From assembly GCF_002479325.1 (NCBI RefSeq), contig NZ_DLMO01000026.1, positions 1-18,456 of the forward strand: a stretch of 18,456 bases of DNA. Direction: 5' to 3'. This document shows positions 1-7,289 of this stretch, piece after piece. The notes below the pieces were generated by a model. That model searched no databases, was not told the DNA's origin, and worked only from the letters and a program-made list of their open reading frames with translations. Numbering within the stretch: the stretch's first letter is position 1; every line of letters starts with the position of its first letter. The translations under genes and the position numbers were made by a program. The DNA is from Brevundimonas sp. UBA7534. GTDB taxonomy: Bacteria; Pseudomonadota; Alphaproteobacteria; Caulobacterales; Caulobacteraceae.

Positions 1-1
1 G

Positions 2-568
2 GCCAAGCGAAACCTGCAACTGCCGGAGGAATGCGACGTCGCACGCGAGGTCTCGGCCCTGGTCGTCCAGGCGCTGAACGCCAATCCGATGTTCGTCGCC
101 GCCGCCTTGCCGCACACGATCTTCCCGCCGCTATTCAACCGCTATGAAGGCGGGGGCGAGTTCGGCGTCCATGTCGATAACGCCATTCGCCAGCAGCGCA
201 GCGGCGGCTTGCGCATCCGCAGCGACCTGTCGGCCTCCTTGTTCCTGTCCGAGCCCGAGGACTACGACGGCGGCGAACTGGTGGTGGAGGAGATGTACGG
301 CGCCCAGTCGATCAAGCTGCCCGCGGGGGACTTGGTCCTCTATCCATCCAAGAGCCTGCATCGTGTCACGCCGGTGACGCGCGGCGCGCGGGTGTCGTCC
401 TTCATGTGGATGCAGAGCCTGATCCGCGACGACGGCGACCGCGAGATGCTGTTCCGGCTGGACGTGGCCACCCAGCGGGTGGCGGTGGACAAGGGGCAGA
501 AGGATCAGGCGGTCATCGAGTTGACGGGCGTGTATCACAACCTGCTGCGCCGCTGGGCCGAGGTGTGA
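2..568 (+). CDS. piuC: PiuC/YbiX-type Fe(II)/2-oxoglutarate-dependent hydroxylase, 5' end missing
   Basis: PKHD-type hydroxylase; a cytoplasmic Fe(II)- and 2-oxoglutarate-dependent oxygenase family that usually sits beside TonB receptors for siderophores. Its substrate is not established. The frame is open from base 2, before the first ATG at 89, and the residues before that ATG (KRNLQLPEE) already look like family sequence, so the gene begins upstream of the window; the family is about 225 residues, so roughly 35-40 are missing. Visible motifs: FPPLFNRYEGG, then the iron-binding H-x-D (HVD at 170-178), the strand YDGGELVVEE, and the distal histidine in KSLHRVTPVTRGAR (His codon 359-361), whose Arg residues are candidates for 2-oxoglutarate binding. 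The C-terminus (LTGVYHNLLRRWAEV) matches a complete family end. The receptor gene follows after 67 bases. The family call is firm. Confidence 0.9.
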   Translation, partial: AKRNLQLPEECDVAREVSALVVQALNANPMFVAAALPHTIFPPLFNRYEGGGEFGVHVDNAIRQQRSGGLRIRSDLSASLFLSEPEDYDGGELVVEEMYGAQSIKLPAGDLVLYPSKSLHRVTPVTRGARVSSFMWMQSLIRDDGDREMLFRLDVATQRVAVDKGQKDQAVIELTGVYHNLLRRWAEV

Positions 569-587
569 AGCCGGGCGGCGCTTTTTT
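547..587 (+). terminator. Rho-independent terminator at the end of piuC
   Basis: The arms GCGCCGC (547-553) and GCGGCGC (575-581) pair perfectly and are followed at once by six T (582-587). A wobble pair, one mismatch and three further G-C pairs can extend the stem inward. The left arm lies inside the last codons of piuC. If functional, it separates piuC transcription from the receptor gene only 48 bases later. The pairing was read by eye; no folding energy was computed. Confidence 0.6.
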
Positions 588-635
588 CGGCGCGCGGGGG
601 TGAACTTCGAGGGCGCGCGGCTATTGTGACGCCCG

Positions 636-2669
636 ATGTTTCAGGACGCCCCGCCCCCCGCACCGCCCGCACAGGTTTCCGACGTGGTGGTCACCGCCGC
701 GCGACTGCCGCCCGCCGCCGCCGCCGCCGCCTTTTCGGTGACGCGACTGGATCCCGAGGTGCTGGAGCGGTCCAGCCGTCTGGACGAGGCCCTGCGCAGC
801 GTGCCGGCCGTGTCGCTGTTCCGGCGGACGACAAGTCTGGCCGCCAATCCGACCACTCAGGGGATTTCGCTGCGCGCCATCGCTCCGTCCGGCGCGGGGC
901 GCACTCTGGTCACGCTGGACGGCGTGCCGCTGAACGATCCGTTCGGCGGTTGGGTCATCTGGTCCCAGGCGGCGCCCGAGGCGCTGGAGGGCGTCGACAT
1001 CATCCGCGGGGCCGGGGCCGGCCCCTATGGCGCCGGCGCGCTGACAGGCACGATCCAACTGCGAGAGCGCGCCTCGGGCGGCGTGCTGGACCTGTCGGTC
1101 GCGGAACGTGGGGGCGCCCGGGCGGCCGGCTCCGGCTCGACCCCGCTGGGTCCGGTGCGCCTGACGGCCTCCGGCCTCTATGAGGTCAGCGACGGCTATG
1201 TCCCGGTGCGCGGCGCGGCGGCAGGGGCGGCGGACACGCCCTTGGACCTGGACAGCCGCAGCGCGTCGTTGCGGGCCGACGCGCCCGTCGGCGCCGCGGC
1301 CCTGTCGCTGCGCGCCTCGACCTGGGAGGAGGATCGCGGATCCGGCCTTGCGAGCACCCGCGCCAACGCCAGCGGCCACGCCCTCAGCGCCACCTTGGCG
1401 CGCGCGCCCCGCGCCGACGACTATGGCTGGCGGCTCCAGGCCTGGCGGATCGACAGCGACTTCGCCAACAGTTCCGCTTCGGTCGCGGCGGATCGCGCGA
1501 CGACCACGCCGGCCAACGATCAATACAAGACCCCCGCCACGGGCTGGGGCGTGAACGCCGCCCTGCGCCGCCGCACGGCCCAGGTCGCGGGCGGGCGTCT
1601 GGAATGGGAAGTCGGCGCAGACGCCCGCTTCAACGAGGGCCAGACCAACGAACGGTTCAGCAATCCGAGCGGCGCCGGCTTCACCAAGGGCCGCATGGCG
1701 GGCGGCGAGACGGCGGTGGCCGGCGGCTATGTCGATGCTTCGTGGAGCGATGAGGCCTGGCTGGTCGCAGGCGGGCTGCGTTGGGACCGATGGGAGAACA
1801 CGGCAGGCTTCCGGTACGAATACGACTTGGCGAGCGAGGCGACCCTGCTGGACGAGACCGATCCCGACCGAGACGGGGAGGTGGTCAGCGCCCGGCTGGC
1901 CGTGCGGCGCGACCTGGGCCAGGGCTACGCCGCGCGCGCGGCCGCCTATTCCGGGTTCCGCCCCGCCACGCTGAACGAACTGCACCGGCCGTTCCGCGTC
2001 GGCAACGACATCACCGAAGCCAACGCCGCGTTGGAGCCGGAGACGTTGCGCGGCGTGGAGGCCGGCCTGGCTTTCGACCGGGGTGGACCGACCTGGGGCG
2101 CGACTGTTTTCTGGAACGAGATCGAGGACGCCATCGTCAACGTCACGATCGGCGAGGGACCGGGGACCTTTCCGCGCGCGGGCTTTGTTCCAGCGGGCGG
2201 CGTGCTGAGGCAGAGACAGAATGCAGGGACCATCAAGGCGTGGGGCGTGGAGTTGAACGGTTCCGCGCGGCTGTCCGAGGCGATCTCGCTGGACGCCGCG
2301 CTGGCCTGGACGGACGCCGAGGTCGATGGGGGCGGGGCGGCGCCCCAACTGACCGGCCTGAGGCCGGCCCAGGCGCCCGAATGGAGCGCCACTGCGGGTC
2401 TGGATTGGCGTGTCACGTCCCGCCTGACCGTCGCTGCCTCAGCGCGCTATGAATCGGAGCGATTCGACGACGACTTGAACAGTCGTGTGCTGGACGCCGC
2501 CCTGACGGCGGATATGCGGGCGGAATGGGCTGTCAACGCGGGCACAGCCCTGTGGCTGGCCGCCGACAATCTGTTCGACGCCGAGGTGGAAGTGTCGGAG
2601 ACAGGTGCAGGGGTGGCGGGTTACGGCCCGCCCCGAACCGTGAGGGCTGGATTGCGGCTGTCCTACTGA
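636..2669 (+). CDS. TonB-dependent outer-membrane receptor, no signal peptide in the called frame
   Basis: TonB-dependent receptor, presumably for a ferric chelate or haem, 677 residues. A TonB-box-like SDVVVTAARLP at residues 15-25 is followed by the plug domain, with LVTLDGVPLNDPFGG, the VDIIRGAGAGPYGAGALTGT signature, then a beta-barrel. The late-barrel motif FRPATLNELHRPFRVGNDI is typical of the family, and the protein ends in the aromatic-terminated strand RAGLRLSY. The N-terminus MFQDAPPPAPPAQ looks like a mature, already processed end: there is no charged and hydrophobic leader. A TGA at 627-629 is in frame, so no upstream start can add one. Only 67 bases separate it from piuC. A TATTGT at 622-627 could be a -10 element giving a nearly leaderless mRNA (weak). 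It may be a 5'-truncated gene or an assembly error. Placement next to piuC and an electron-transfer cassette supports iron uptake; from memory it resembles the Caulobacter hutA haem-uptake locus, but the substrate is unproven. Confidence 0.88.
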   Translation: MFQDAPPPAPPAQVSDVVVTAARLPPAAAAAAFSVTRLDPEVLERSSRLDEALRSVPAVSLFRRTTSLAANPTTQGISLRAIAPSGAGRTLVTLDGVPLNDPFGGWVIWSQAAPEALEGVDIIRGAGAGPYGAGALTGTIQLRERASGGVLDLSVAERGGARAAGSGSTPLGPVRLTASGLYEVSDGYVPVRGAAAGAADTPLDLDSRSASLRADAPVGAAALSLRASTWEEDRGSGLASTRANASGHALSATLARAPRADDYGWRLQAWRIDSDFANSSASVAADRATTTPANDQYKTPATGWGVNAALRRRTAQVAGGRLEWEVGADARFNEGQTNERFSNPSGAGFTKGRMAGGETAVAGGYVDASWSDEAWLVAGGLRWDRWENTAGFRYEYDLASEATLLDETDPDRDGEVVSARLAVRRDLGQGYAARAAAYSGFRPATLNELHRPFRVGNDITEANAALEPETLRGVEAGLAFDRGGPTWGATVFWNEIEDAIVNVTIGEGPGTFPRAGFVPAGGVLRQRQNAGTIKAWGVELNGSARLSEAISLDAALAWTDAEVDGGGAAPQLTGLRPAQAPEWSATAGLDWRVTSRLTVAASARYESERFDDDLNSRVLDAALTADMRAEWAVNAGTALWLAADNLFDAEVEVSETGAGVAGYGPPRTVRAGLRLSY

Positions 2670-2679
2670 CCGTCATCGC

Positions 2680-2708
2680 TTGCGAACGCTATTGAAAACC
2701 GTTCGCAA
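2680..2708. promoter_or_regulatory. Palindromic operator, candidate Fur-type iron box
   Basis: Perfect inverted repeat TTGCGAACG (2680-2688) and CGTTCGCAA (2700-2708) with an 11-base AT-rich spacer, in the 57-base gap between the receptor stop and the GTG start of the PepSY gene. By hand comparison, the 19 bases from 2688 to 2706 match the classical E. coli Fur box at 12 of 19 positions. No T-run follows the right arm, so it is unlikely to be a terminator. Its position 18 bases before the start fits an operator over a promoter for the five-gene run downstream. The inference of iron control also rests on the neighbouring genes. Confidence 0.5.
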
Positions 2709-2726
2709 CAGTGGCAGAGCGGGCGT

Positions 2727-3416
2727 GTGACCGATCTCGCTCCGCAGCGCCAGGCTGAAGCCGTCCAGCCCGTCAGGCCGCAGCCCGCCAAACCGAAGGC
2801 GGCGCTGAACGGCGCGCGGTCGTTCTGGTTGAAGCAACTGCATTCCTGGCATTGGATTTCGGCCGCGCTCAGCCTGGTCGGCATGATCCTGTTCGCCGTC
2901 ACGGGGATCACCCTGAATCACGCGGCCCAGATCCCGGCAGAGCCCGTCACGGTCGAACACACCGCGACCCTGCCCCAGCCGCTGCTTGAACGTCTGTCCT
3001 CATTTCCGGAGGAAACGACCGATCCGGCGCCCGAGGCGGTGGCCCGCTGGGCCTCGCAGACATTGTCGGTCGACATCGCCGGCAAGCCGACCGAGACGAC
3101 GCCTGAGGAAATCTACGTGGCGCTTCCGACGCCAGGCGGCGACGGCTGGCTGACCATCGACCGGGCCACGGGCGAAGCGTTCCACGAAAAGACCACGCGA
3201 GGCTGGATCGCCTACCTCAACGACCTGCACAAGGGGCGGAACGCCGGGCCGGTCTGGTACTGGTTCATCGACGTCTTCGCCGTGGCCTGCGTGATCTTCG
3301 CCGTCACCGGCCTGGGTCTGATGTGGCTGCACGCGCGCGGGCGGCCGTCGACCTGGCCGCTGGCGGGCCTGGGCCTGCTCATCCCCGTCGTCATCGCCCT
3401 GATCTTCATTCACTGA
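2727..3416 (+). CDS. PepSY-associated transmembrane protein, putative transmembrane electron carrier
   Basis: Inner-membrane protein of the PepSY_TM family, 229 residues. After a Pro-rich cytoplasmic-looking N-terminus come a first membrane segment (about 43-64), a periplasmic loop of about 110 residues with a PepSY-like strand pattern (EIYVALPTPGGDGWLTIDRATGEAF), a second segment (about 177-201) and a third (about 210-228). Histidines sit at the membrane edges: H39 and H42 in LHSWHW, H65 in TLNH, H168 in NDLHKGR, H202. These are candidate haem or redox-site ligands, not proven ones. The start is GTG at 2727; no in-frame ATG precedes the first membrane segment. Members of this family occur with ApbE, DUF2271 and flavoreductase genes and are thought to pass electrons across the membrane. 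It is first in a five-gene run, behind the palindrome at 2680-2708. Confidence 0.85.
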   Translation: MTDLAPQRQAEAVQPVRPQPAKPKAALNGARSFWLKQLHSWHWISAALSLVGMILFAVTGITLNHAAQIPAEPVTVEHTATLPQPLLERLSSFPEETTDPAPEAVARWASQTLSVDIAGKPTETTPEEIYVALPTPGGDGWLTIDRATGEAFHEKTTRGWIAYLNDLHKGRNAGPVWYWFIDVFAVACVIFAVTGLGLMWLHARGRPSTWPLAGLGLLIPVVIALIFIH

Positions 3417-3439
3417 GCAACTCGTCGAGAGTGTCCCGG

Positions 3440-3949
3440 ATGCGCCTTCTCCCCATCGTCGTCACCACCGCTGGCCTGGCTGCGGCCGCGCCGGCCCTCG
3501 CTGCCGACCTGACGGTCTCGGTCGACATCCCCCGCCTGAACACGGCCTCCTACCACCGGCCCTATGTGGCGGTCTGGATCGAACAGCCCGATCAGACCGC
3601 CGTTCGCACCTTGGCGGTCTGGTACCAGCAGACCCGCAACAACGAGGGCGACGGCAAGGACTGGCTGAAGGACCTGCGCACCTGGTGGCGCAAGGGCGGT
3701 CGCGCGATGGCCCTGCCGGCCGACGGCGTTTCGGGCGCGACGCGCGCGCGGGGAACCCAGACGATCCGTGTGCCTGGCGCGCGCCTGGCCGGTCTGCAGC
3801 CCGGGCAATACAACGTCGTCGTCGAGGCGGCGCGTGAGCTGGGCGGCCGCGAAACCGTGCGCGTCCCCTTCCGCTGGGGCGCGCCCAACACCGGGCAAGT
3901 GTCCGGCTCCAATGAACTGGGCGCCGTGCGCGTCGCCGTCACCCGCTAA
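3440..3949 (+). CDS. Exported DUF2271 protein with ApbE flavinylation motif
   Basis: Small exported protein, 169 residues, of the DUF2271 family. A Sec-type signal peptide (MRLLPIVVTTAGLAAAAPALA) is followed by a predicted cut before Ala22. The key feature is PADGVSGAT at residues 93-101: it fits the D-x-x-[ST]-G-A-[ST] motif in which ApbE enzymes attach FMN to the last Thr/Ser through a phosphoester bond, here predicted at Thr101. The rest is a beta-rich domain with conserved-looking YVAVWIEQPD, a Trp-rich stretch (WLKDLRTWWRKGG, 75-87) and PFRWGAP near the C-terminus. The start is ATG 3440, 23 bases after the PepSY stop; a GTG at 3431 is in frame but gives a less compact leader. With an ApbE gene two positions downstream, it is probably the periplasmic flavin-bearing electron carrier of the cluster. 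Confidence 0.85.
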   Translation: MRLLPIVVTTAGLAAAAPALAADLTVSVDIPRLNTASYHRPYVAVWIEQPDQTAVRTLAVWYQQTRNNEGDGKDWLKDLRTWWRKGGRAMALPADGVSGATRARGTQTIRVPGARLAGLQPGQYNVVVEAARELGGRETVRVPFRWGAPNTGQVSGSNELGAVRVAVTR

Positions 3950-3961
3950 AGGATCGCCGCC

Positions 3962-4762
3962 ATGAAGAAGTCTCTCGCCCTGCTGACCTTGGCCGCCGTC
4001 CTGGCCGCGCCGATGGCCGCCCAGGCTCACCGCGCCTGGATGGCGCCCACCTCCACCGTGCTGTCCGGCAATGACGCCTGGGTCGCCTTCGACGCCGGCA
4101 TGTCGAATGGAGTCTTCATTCCCGACCACGCCGCGATGCGGATGAACGGTCTGACCGTGACGGCTCCGGACGGCGCCCTCGTACAGCCCGAGCACCTGAT
4201 GCAGGGCCAGTATCGCACCACCTTCGACGTGCATCTGACGCAGAACGGCACCTACAAGATCGCCAACGTCATGAGCGGCTTCATGGCCAGCTACACCCTG
4301 GATGGCGAACAGAAGCGCTGGCGCGGATCGGCGGCGGAGTTTCCGGCCGCCCTGCCGCAGGGCGCGACCGACGTGCGGGCCACGCGCACCGCGAACCGCA
4401 TCGAGACCTTCGTCACCCTGAACAATCCGACCGACACCGTCTTCGCCCCGACCAACGAAGGGCTGGAGATGGTTCCGGTGACCCACCCCAATGACCTGGT
4501 TGCGGGCGAGGCGGCGACGTTCAAGCTGCTGAATGACGGACAGCCGGCGGCCGGCCTGGATGTCACGGTGGCGCGGGGCGGTCTGCGCTACCGCGACAAT
4601 CCCGAGGAATCCACCGTGAAGACCGGCGCCGACGGGACGTTCTCGATCACCTGGCCCGAAGCGGGCATGTACTGGCTGAACGCCGCGGTGCGCAGCGAGG
4701 GCCAGGGCGATCAGCCGGGCGCCAATGCGCAATATGTGGCGGTGGTCGAGGTCCTGCCCTAA
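3962..4762 (+). CDS. Exported DUF4198 (NikM-like) protein
   Basis: Periplasmic protein of 266 residues, DUF4198 family. The signal peptide MKKSLALLTLAAVLAAPMAAQA is cut so that the mature protein starts with His23 (HRAWMAP). A histidine at the mature N-terminus is typical of this family and its NikM relatives, where it can ligate a metal. Two beta-sandwich-like parts are visible: residues 23-120 and a C-terminal part from about 185 with GEAATFKLLNDGQPAAGLDV and GTFSITWPEAGMYWLNA, the usual DUF4198 ending. An AAGGA ribosome-binding site lies 8 bases before the ATG, and the gene starts 12 bases after the DUF2271 stop, so co-transcription is likely. In this context it may bind metal or help the flavinylated partner. 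Its exact role is unknown. Confidence 0.82.
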   Translation: MKKSLALLTLAAVLAAPMAAQAHRAWMAPTSTVLSGNDAWVAFDAGMSNGVFIPDHAAMRMNGLTVTAPDGALVQPEHLMQGQYRTTFDVHLTQNGTYKIANVMSGFMASYTLDGEQKRWRGSAAEFPAALPQGATDVRATRTANRIETFVTLNNPTDTVFAPTNEGLEMVPVTHPNDLVAGEAATFKLLNDGQPAAGLDVTVARGGLRYRDNPEESTVKTGADGTFSITWPEAGMYWLNAAVRSEGQGDQPGANAQYVAVVEVLP

Positions 4763-4771
4763 GCGGGTCGA

Positions 4772-5869
4772 ATGAGCGACAATCCCTTCCAGCGCGGAAG
4801 CCGCGCCGCGCCGTCTCCCGTCAGCATCGGCGACGCCTCTCCCCTGGCCGAGCGGTCGGGCGACCGTGTGCTGATCCCGCCGGTGGAACAGGCGCCCGCG
4901 CGACCGCCCAGCGACATCGTCTGGTCCTTGGGCGGCCAGACGATGGGCACGTCCTGGAATGCGCGCGTCATCGCCCCGCCCGGCGCGGACAAGGCCGCAT
5001 TCCAGTCGGCGATCGAGGCCGAATTGGCCGAGATCGTGCGCCTGTTCAGCGCGTGGGAGCGGGGCAGCGAGATTAGCCGCTTCAACGCGGCGCCCGAAGG
5101 CGTCTGGGCGGTGTCGCAACCGTTCTGGGACTTCCTTGACGCCACCATGGACCTGGGCGACGAGACCAATGGGGCGGTCGATCCGACGCTGGGCGCCCTG
5201 GTCGATCTGTGGGGCTTCGGCCCCGCCGGCCCGCGTTCGCCCCTGCTGCCGACGCCCCAGGACGAGGAAATCGTCGCCGCCCTGAAGGTGTCGGGCTGGC
5301 AGAAGCTGCGGCTGAACCGCGACGCCCGCGCCGTGATGCAGATGGGCGGGATGAAGCTGGACTTCTCGGGCCTGGCCAAGGGCCATGCGGTGGACCGGGT
5401 CTCGGACCGCCTTATGGCGATGGGCGCGACCTCGCATCTGGTCGATATCGGCGGCGAACTGAAGGGGCGAGGCGTCAAGCCGGACGCGCAGCCCTGGTGG
5501 GCGGAGATCGAGCGTGTCCAGGACAGCCCCGCGCCACGCACCGTGGTCGCCCTGCACGAACTGGCCGTGGCCACCAGCGGCGACTATCGCCGCGCGTTCG
5601 AGCATCAGGGACGGCTCTACCCGCACACGATCGACGGCTCGACCGGCCAGCCGGTGGACAATGGTCTGGCCTCGGTCAGCGTGCTGCACGCTCAGGCGCT
5701 GAGGGCGGACGCCTACGCCACGGCCCTGACCGTCATGGGGCCATACGAGGGGCCCGAGTTCGCCGAAGCCATCGGTCTGGCGGCGCATTTCGTCCAGCGC
5801 ACGGACCGAGGGCTGGTCGAACGCATGACCCCCGCTTGGCGCGCCATGATGGACGACGCACCGGCGTGA
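4772..5869 (+). CDS. apbE: ApbE-type FAD:protein FMN transferase without signal peptide
   Basis: Transfers FMN from FAD to a Thr/Ser of target proteins, Mg-dependent; 365 residues. Family motifs in order: GGQTMGTSWNARV (54-66), FSAWERGSEISRFN (92-105), TNGAVDPTLGALVDLWGFG (132-150), LDFSGLAKGHAVDRV (196-210), LVDIGGELKGRG (223-234), ATSGDYRRAFE (267-277), YPHTIDGSTGQPV (283-295) and the metal-site RADAYATAL (311-319, Asp313). The obvious substrate is the DUF2271 protein two genes upstream. Unlike most bacterial ApbE proteins, it has no signal peptide or lipobox: residues 1-48 are polar and Pro-rich. The preceding gene's TAA (4760-4762) is in the same frame, so a longer start is excluded. Its stop overlaps the next start (GTGA, 5866-5869), which indicates translational coupling. 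Confidence 0.92.
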   Translation: MSDNPFQRGSRAAPSPVSIGDASPLAERSGDRVLIPPVEQAPARPPSDIVWSLGGQTMGTSWNARVIAPPGADKAAFQSAIEAELAEIVRLFSAWERGSEISRFNAAPEGVWAVSQPFWDFLDATMDLGDETNGAVDPTLGALVDLWGFGPAGPRSPLLPTPQDEEIVAALKVSGWQKLRLNRDARAVMQMGGMKLDFSGLAKGHAVDRVSDRLMAMGATSHLVDIGGELKGRGVKPDAQPWWAEIERVQDSPAPRTVVALHELAVATSGDYRRAFEHQGRLYPHTIDGSTGQPVDNGLASVSVLHAQALRADAYATALTVMGPYEGPEFAEAIGLAAHFVQRTDRGLVERMTPAWRAMMDDAPA

Positions 5870-7230
5870 CCCCCGATCCTGCCCGCTGGCTTTGGGCGGC
5901 TGGTGCGATCCTGCTCTGGCTGGCCCTGATCGCCGTGATCTTCTGGCGCGAAAGGCGGGCCAAGGCGGCCGCGCGCGCCCGGTCGAAGGCGATGGCGGGC
6001 GACGGCGAGGCCGTTCTCGTCGCCTTCGCCAGCCAGACCGGCTTTGGCGAGGAACTGGCGTGGATGACGGCCAAGGCACTGGGGCAGGGCGGCGTGGGCG
6101 CGCGGGTGCTGTCCTTCGCCGATCTGGACGTCCAGACGCTGAAGGTGGCTGGCCGCGCCCTGCTGATCGTCTCGACCACCGGCGAGGGCGACCCGCCGGA
6201 CGCCGCTGCAGGCTTTGTGCGCAAGGCGATGGCGGTCGACGCCGACCTGTCCGATCTTCGCTTCGGGCTGCTGGCCCTGGGGGATCGGTCCTACGATCGG
6301 TTCTGCGGCTTCGGCCACGCCGTGGACGGCTGGCTGCGCCGGTCGGGCGCCGAACCGCTGTTCGATCTGGTCGAGGTGGACGCCGGCGCCGCCGGCGCCA
6401 TCCGCCACTGGCAGCACCAGTTGAACCAGATCGCGGGTGTCGTCTCCGCGCCGGACTGGACGCCGCCGGCCTATGAGCCGTGGCGGCTGGCGTCGCGAAC
6501 GCTGGTCAATCCGGGGTCGCCCGGCGCCGAGGCCTACCACCTGGCGTTTGAACCGACCGGGCCCGCCCCCGAATGGTCGGCCGGCGACATCGCCGAGATC
6601 GGCGTGCCGGCCCGCGACGGCGCGCCCGCGCCCGGCGCGCGCGAATATTCCATCGCCTCCTTGCCGCAGGACGGGCGGCTGGAGTTCCTGATCCGCCTGA
6701 TGCGCAGCCCGGACGGCCAGCCCGGCCTGGCATCCGGGTGGCTGACGCAGACCCTGGCCCTGGGGGAAGAGATCGGGATGCGGGTGCGGATCAACCGGGG
6801 CTTCCACGGGCCCGCGGCCGAAACCCCGCTGATCCTGATCGGCAACGGGACGGGCATCGCGGGGCTGCGGGCGCACCTGAAGGCGCGCCTATCCGCGGGA
6901 GGAGGCGCCTGGTTGCTGTTCGGGGAGCGGACCCGCGCGCACGACGCCTTCTTCGACGATGAGCTTCAGGCCTGGCTGGCGTCGGGCGTGCTGACGCGAC
7001 TGGATAGGGCCTTTTCGCGCGACGCCGGAGACGGCCGCTATGTGCAGGATCTGATCGTGGCTGCGGCCCACGACATCCGCGCCTGGGTGGATCGCGGCGC
7101 GGCCCTCTATGTCTGCGGCAGCCTGGAGGGCATGTCGCAGGGGGTGCATGCGGCCTTGCAGGACGCGCTGGGGGAGCATCGCGTGCTGGAGTTGCTGGAA
7201 ACCGGACGTTACCGTCGCGACGTCTATTAG
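5866..7230 (+). CDS. Membrane-anchored CysJ-like NADPH flavoreductase
   Basis: Diflavin reductase of the sulfite-reductase flavoprotein / P450-reductase family, 454 residues. One N-terminal membrane segment (about 8-28) is followed by a basic stop-transfer stretch (RERRAKAAARARSK). Next comes a flavodoxin FMN domain (about 48-186: SQTG 56-59, TTGEGD 104-109, LGDRSYDRF 138-146), then an FAD/NADPH domain: REYSIAS (259-265), GNGTGIAGLRAHL (326-338), FGERTRAHDAFF (352-363), YVCGSLEGM (415-423), and the C-terminal aromatic Tyr454 that stacks on FAD in the family. GTG at 5866 overlaps the apbE stop and puts the anchor at the very N-terminus. There is no haem-containing CysI partner nearby, so sulfite reduction is unlikely; it probably feeds NADPH electrons to the PepSY membrane protein. 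In other bacteria PepSY and this module may be fused; here they are separate. Confidence 0.88.
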   Translation: MTPDPARWLWAAGAILLWLALIAVIFWRERRAKAAARARSKAMAGDGEAVLVAFASQTGFGEELAWMTAKALGQGGVGARVLSFADLDVQTLKVAGRALLIVSTTGEGDPPDAAAGFVRKAMAVDADLSDLRFGLLALGDRSYDRFCGFGHAVDGWLRRSGAEPLFDLVEVDAGAAGAIRHWQHQLNQIAGVVSAPDWTPPAYEPWRLASRTLVNPGSPGAEAYHLAFEPTGPAPEWSAGDIAEIGVPARDGAPAPGAREYSIASLPQDGRLEFLIRLMRSPDGQPGLASGWLTQTLALGEEIGMRVRINRGFHGPAAETPLILIGNGTGIAGLRAHLKARLSAGGGAWLLFGERTRAHDAFFDDELQAWLASGVLTRLDRAFSRDAGDGRYVQDLIVAAAHDIRAWVDRGAALYVCGSLEGMSQGVHAALQDALGEHRVLELLETGRYRRDVY

Positions 7231-7248
7231 GATTTCCGCCCCGCCTCG

Positions 7249-7267
7249 CGCCCTGTCATCAAGGGCG
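7249..7267. other. Small hairpin between the reductase and GH16 genes
   Basis: CGCCCT (7249-7254) and AGGGCG (7262-7267) form a 6-bp stem with a 7-base loop in the 59-base gap. No T-run follows on either strand, so it is a poor intrinsic terminator. It could be a weak transcript-end or processing structure, or chance in GC-rich DNA. Confidence 0.25.
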
Positions 7268-7289
7268 AAAGAGAACGGGAGGGTTCCTT

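Noticed and set aside
621..2348. 575-codon minus-strand frame opposite the TonB receptor
   Set aside because: Shadow composition with no recognisable motif; the plus strand has clear receptor signatures.
5209..5865. N-terminal extension of the flavoreductase frame through apbE
   Set aside because: It is the out-of-frame reading of apbE; real similarity starts at the GTG overlapping the apbE stop.
3410..6079. Very long open frame of 889 codons on the minus strand
   Set aside because: It runs antisense to four well-supported genes, is rich in Arg, Gly, Ala and His with no domain motifs, and is typical of the mirror frame in GC-rich coding DNA.
7249..7267. Intrinsic terminator after the flavoreductase gene
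   Set aside because: The stem is only 6 bp and no T-run follows on either strand; kept only as a weak hairpin.
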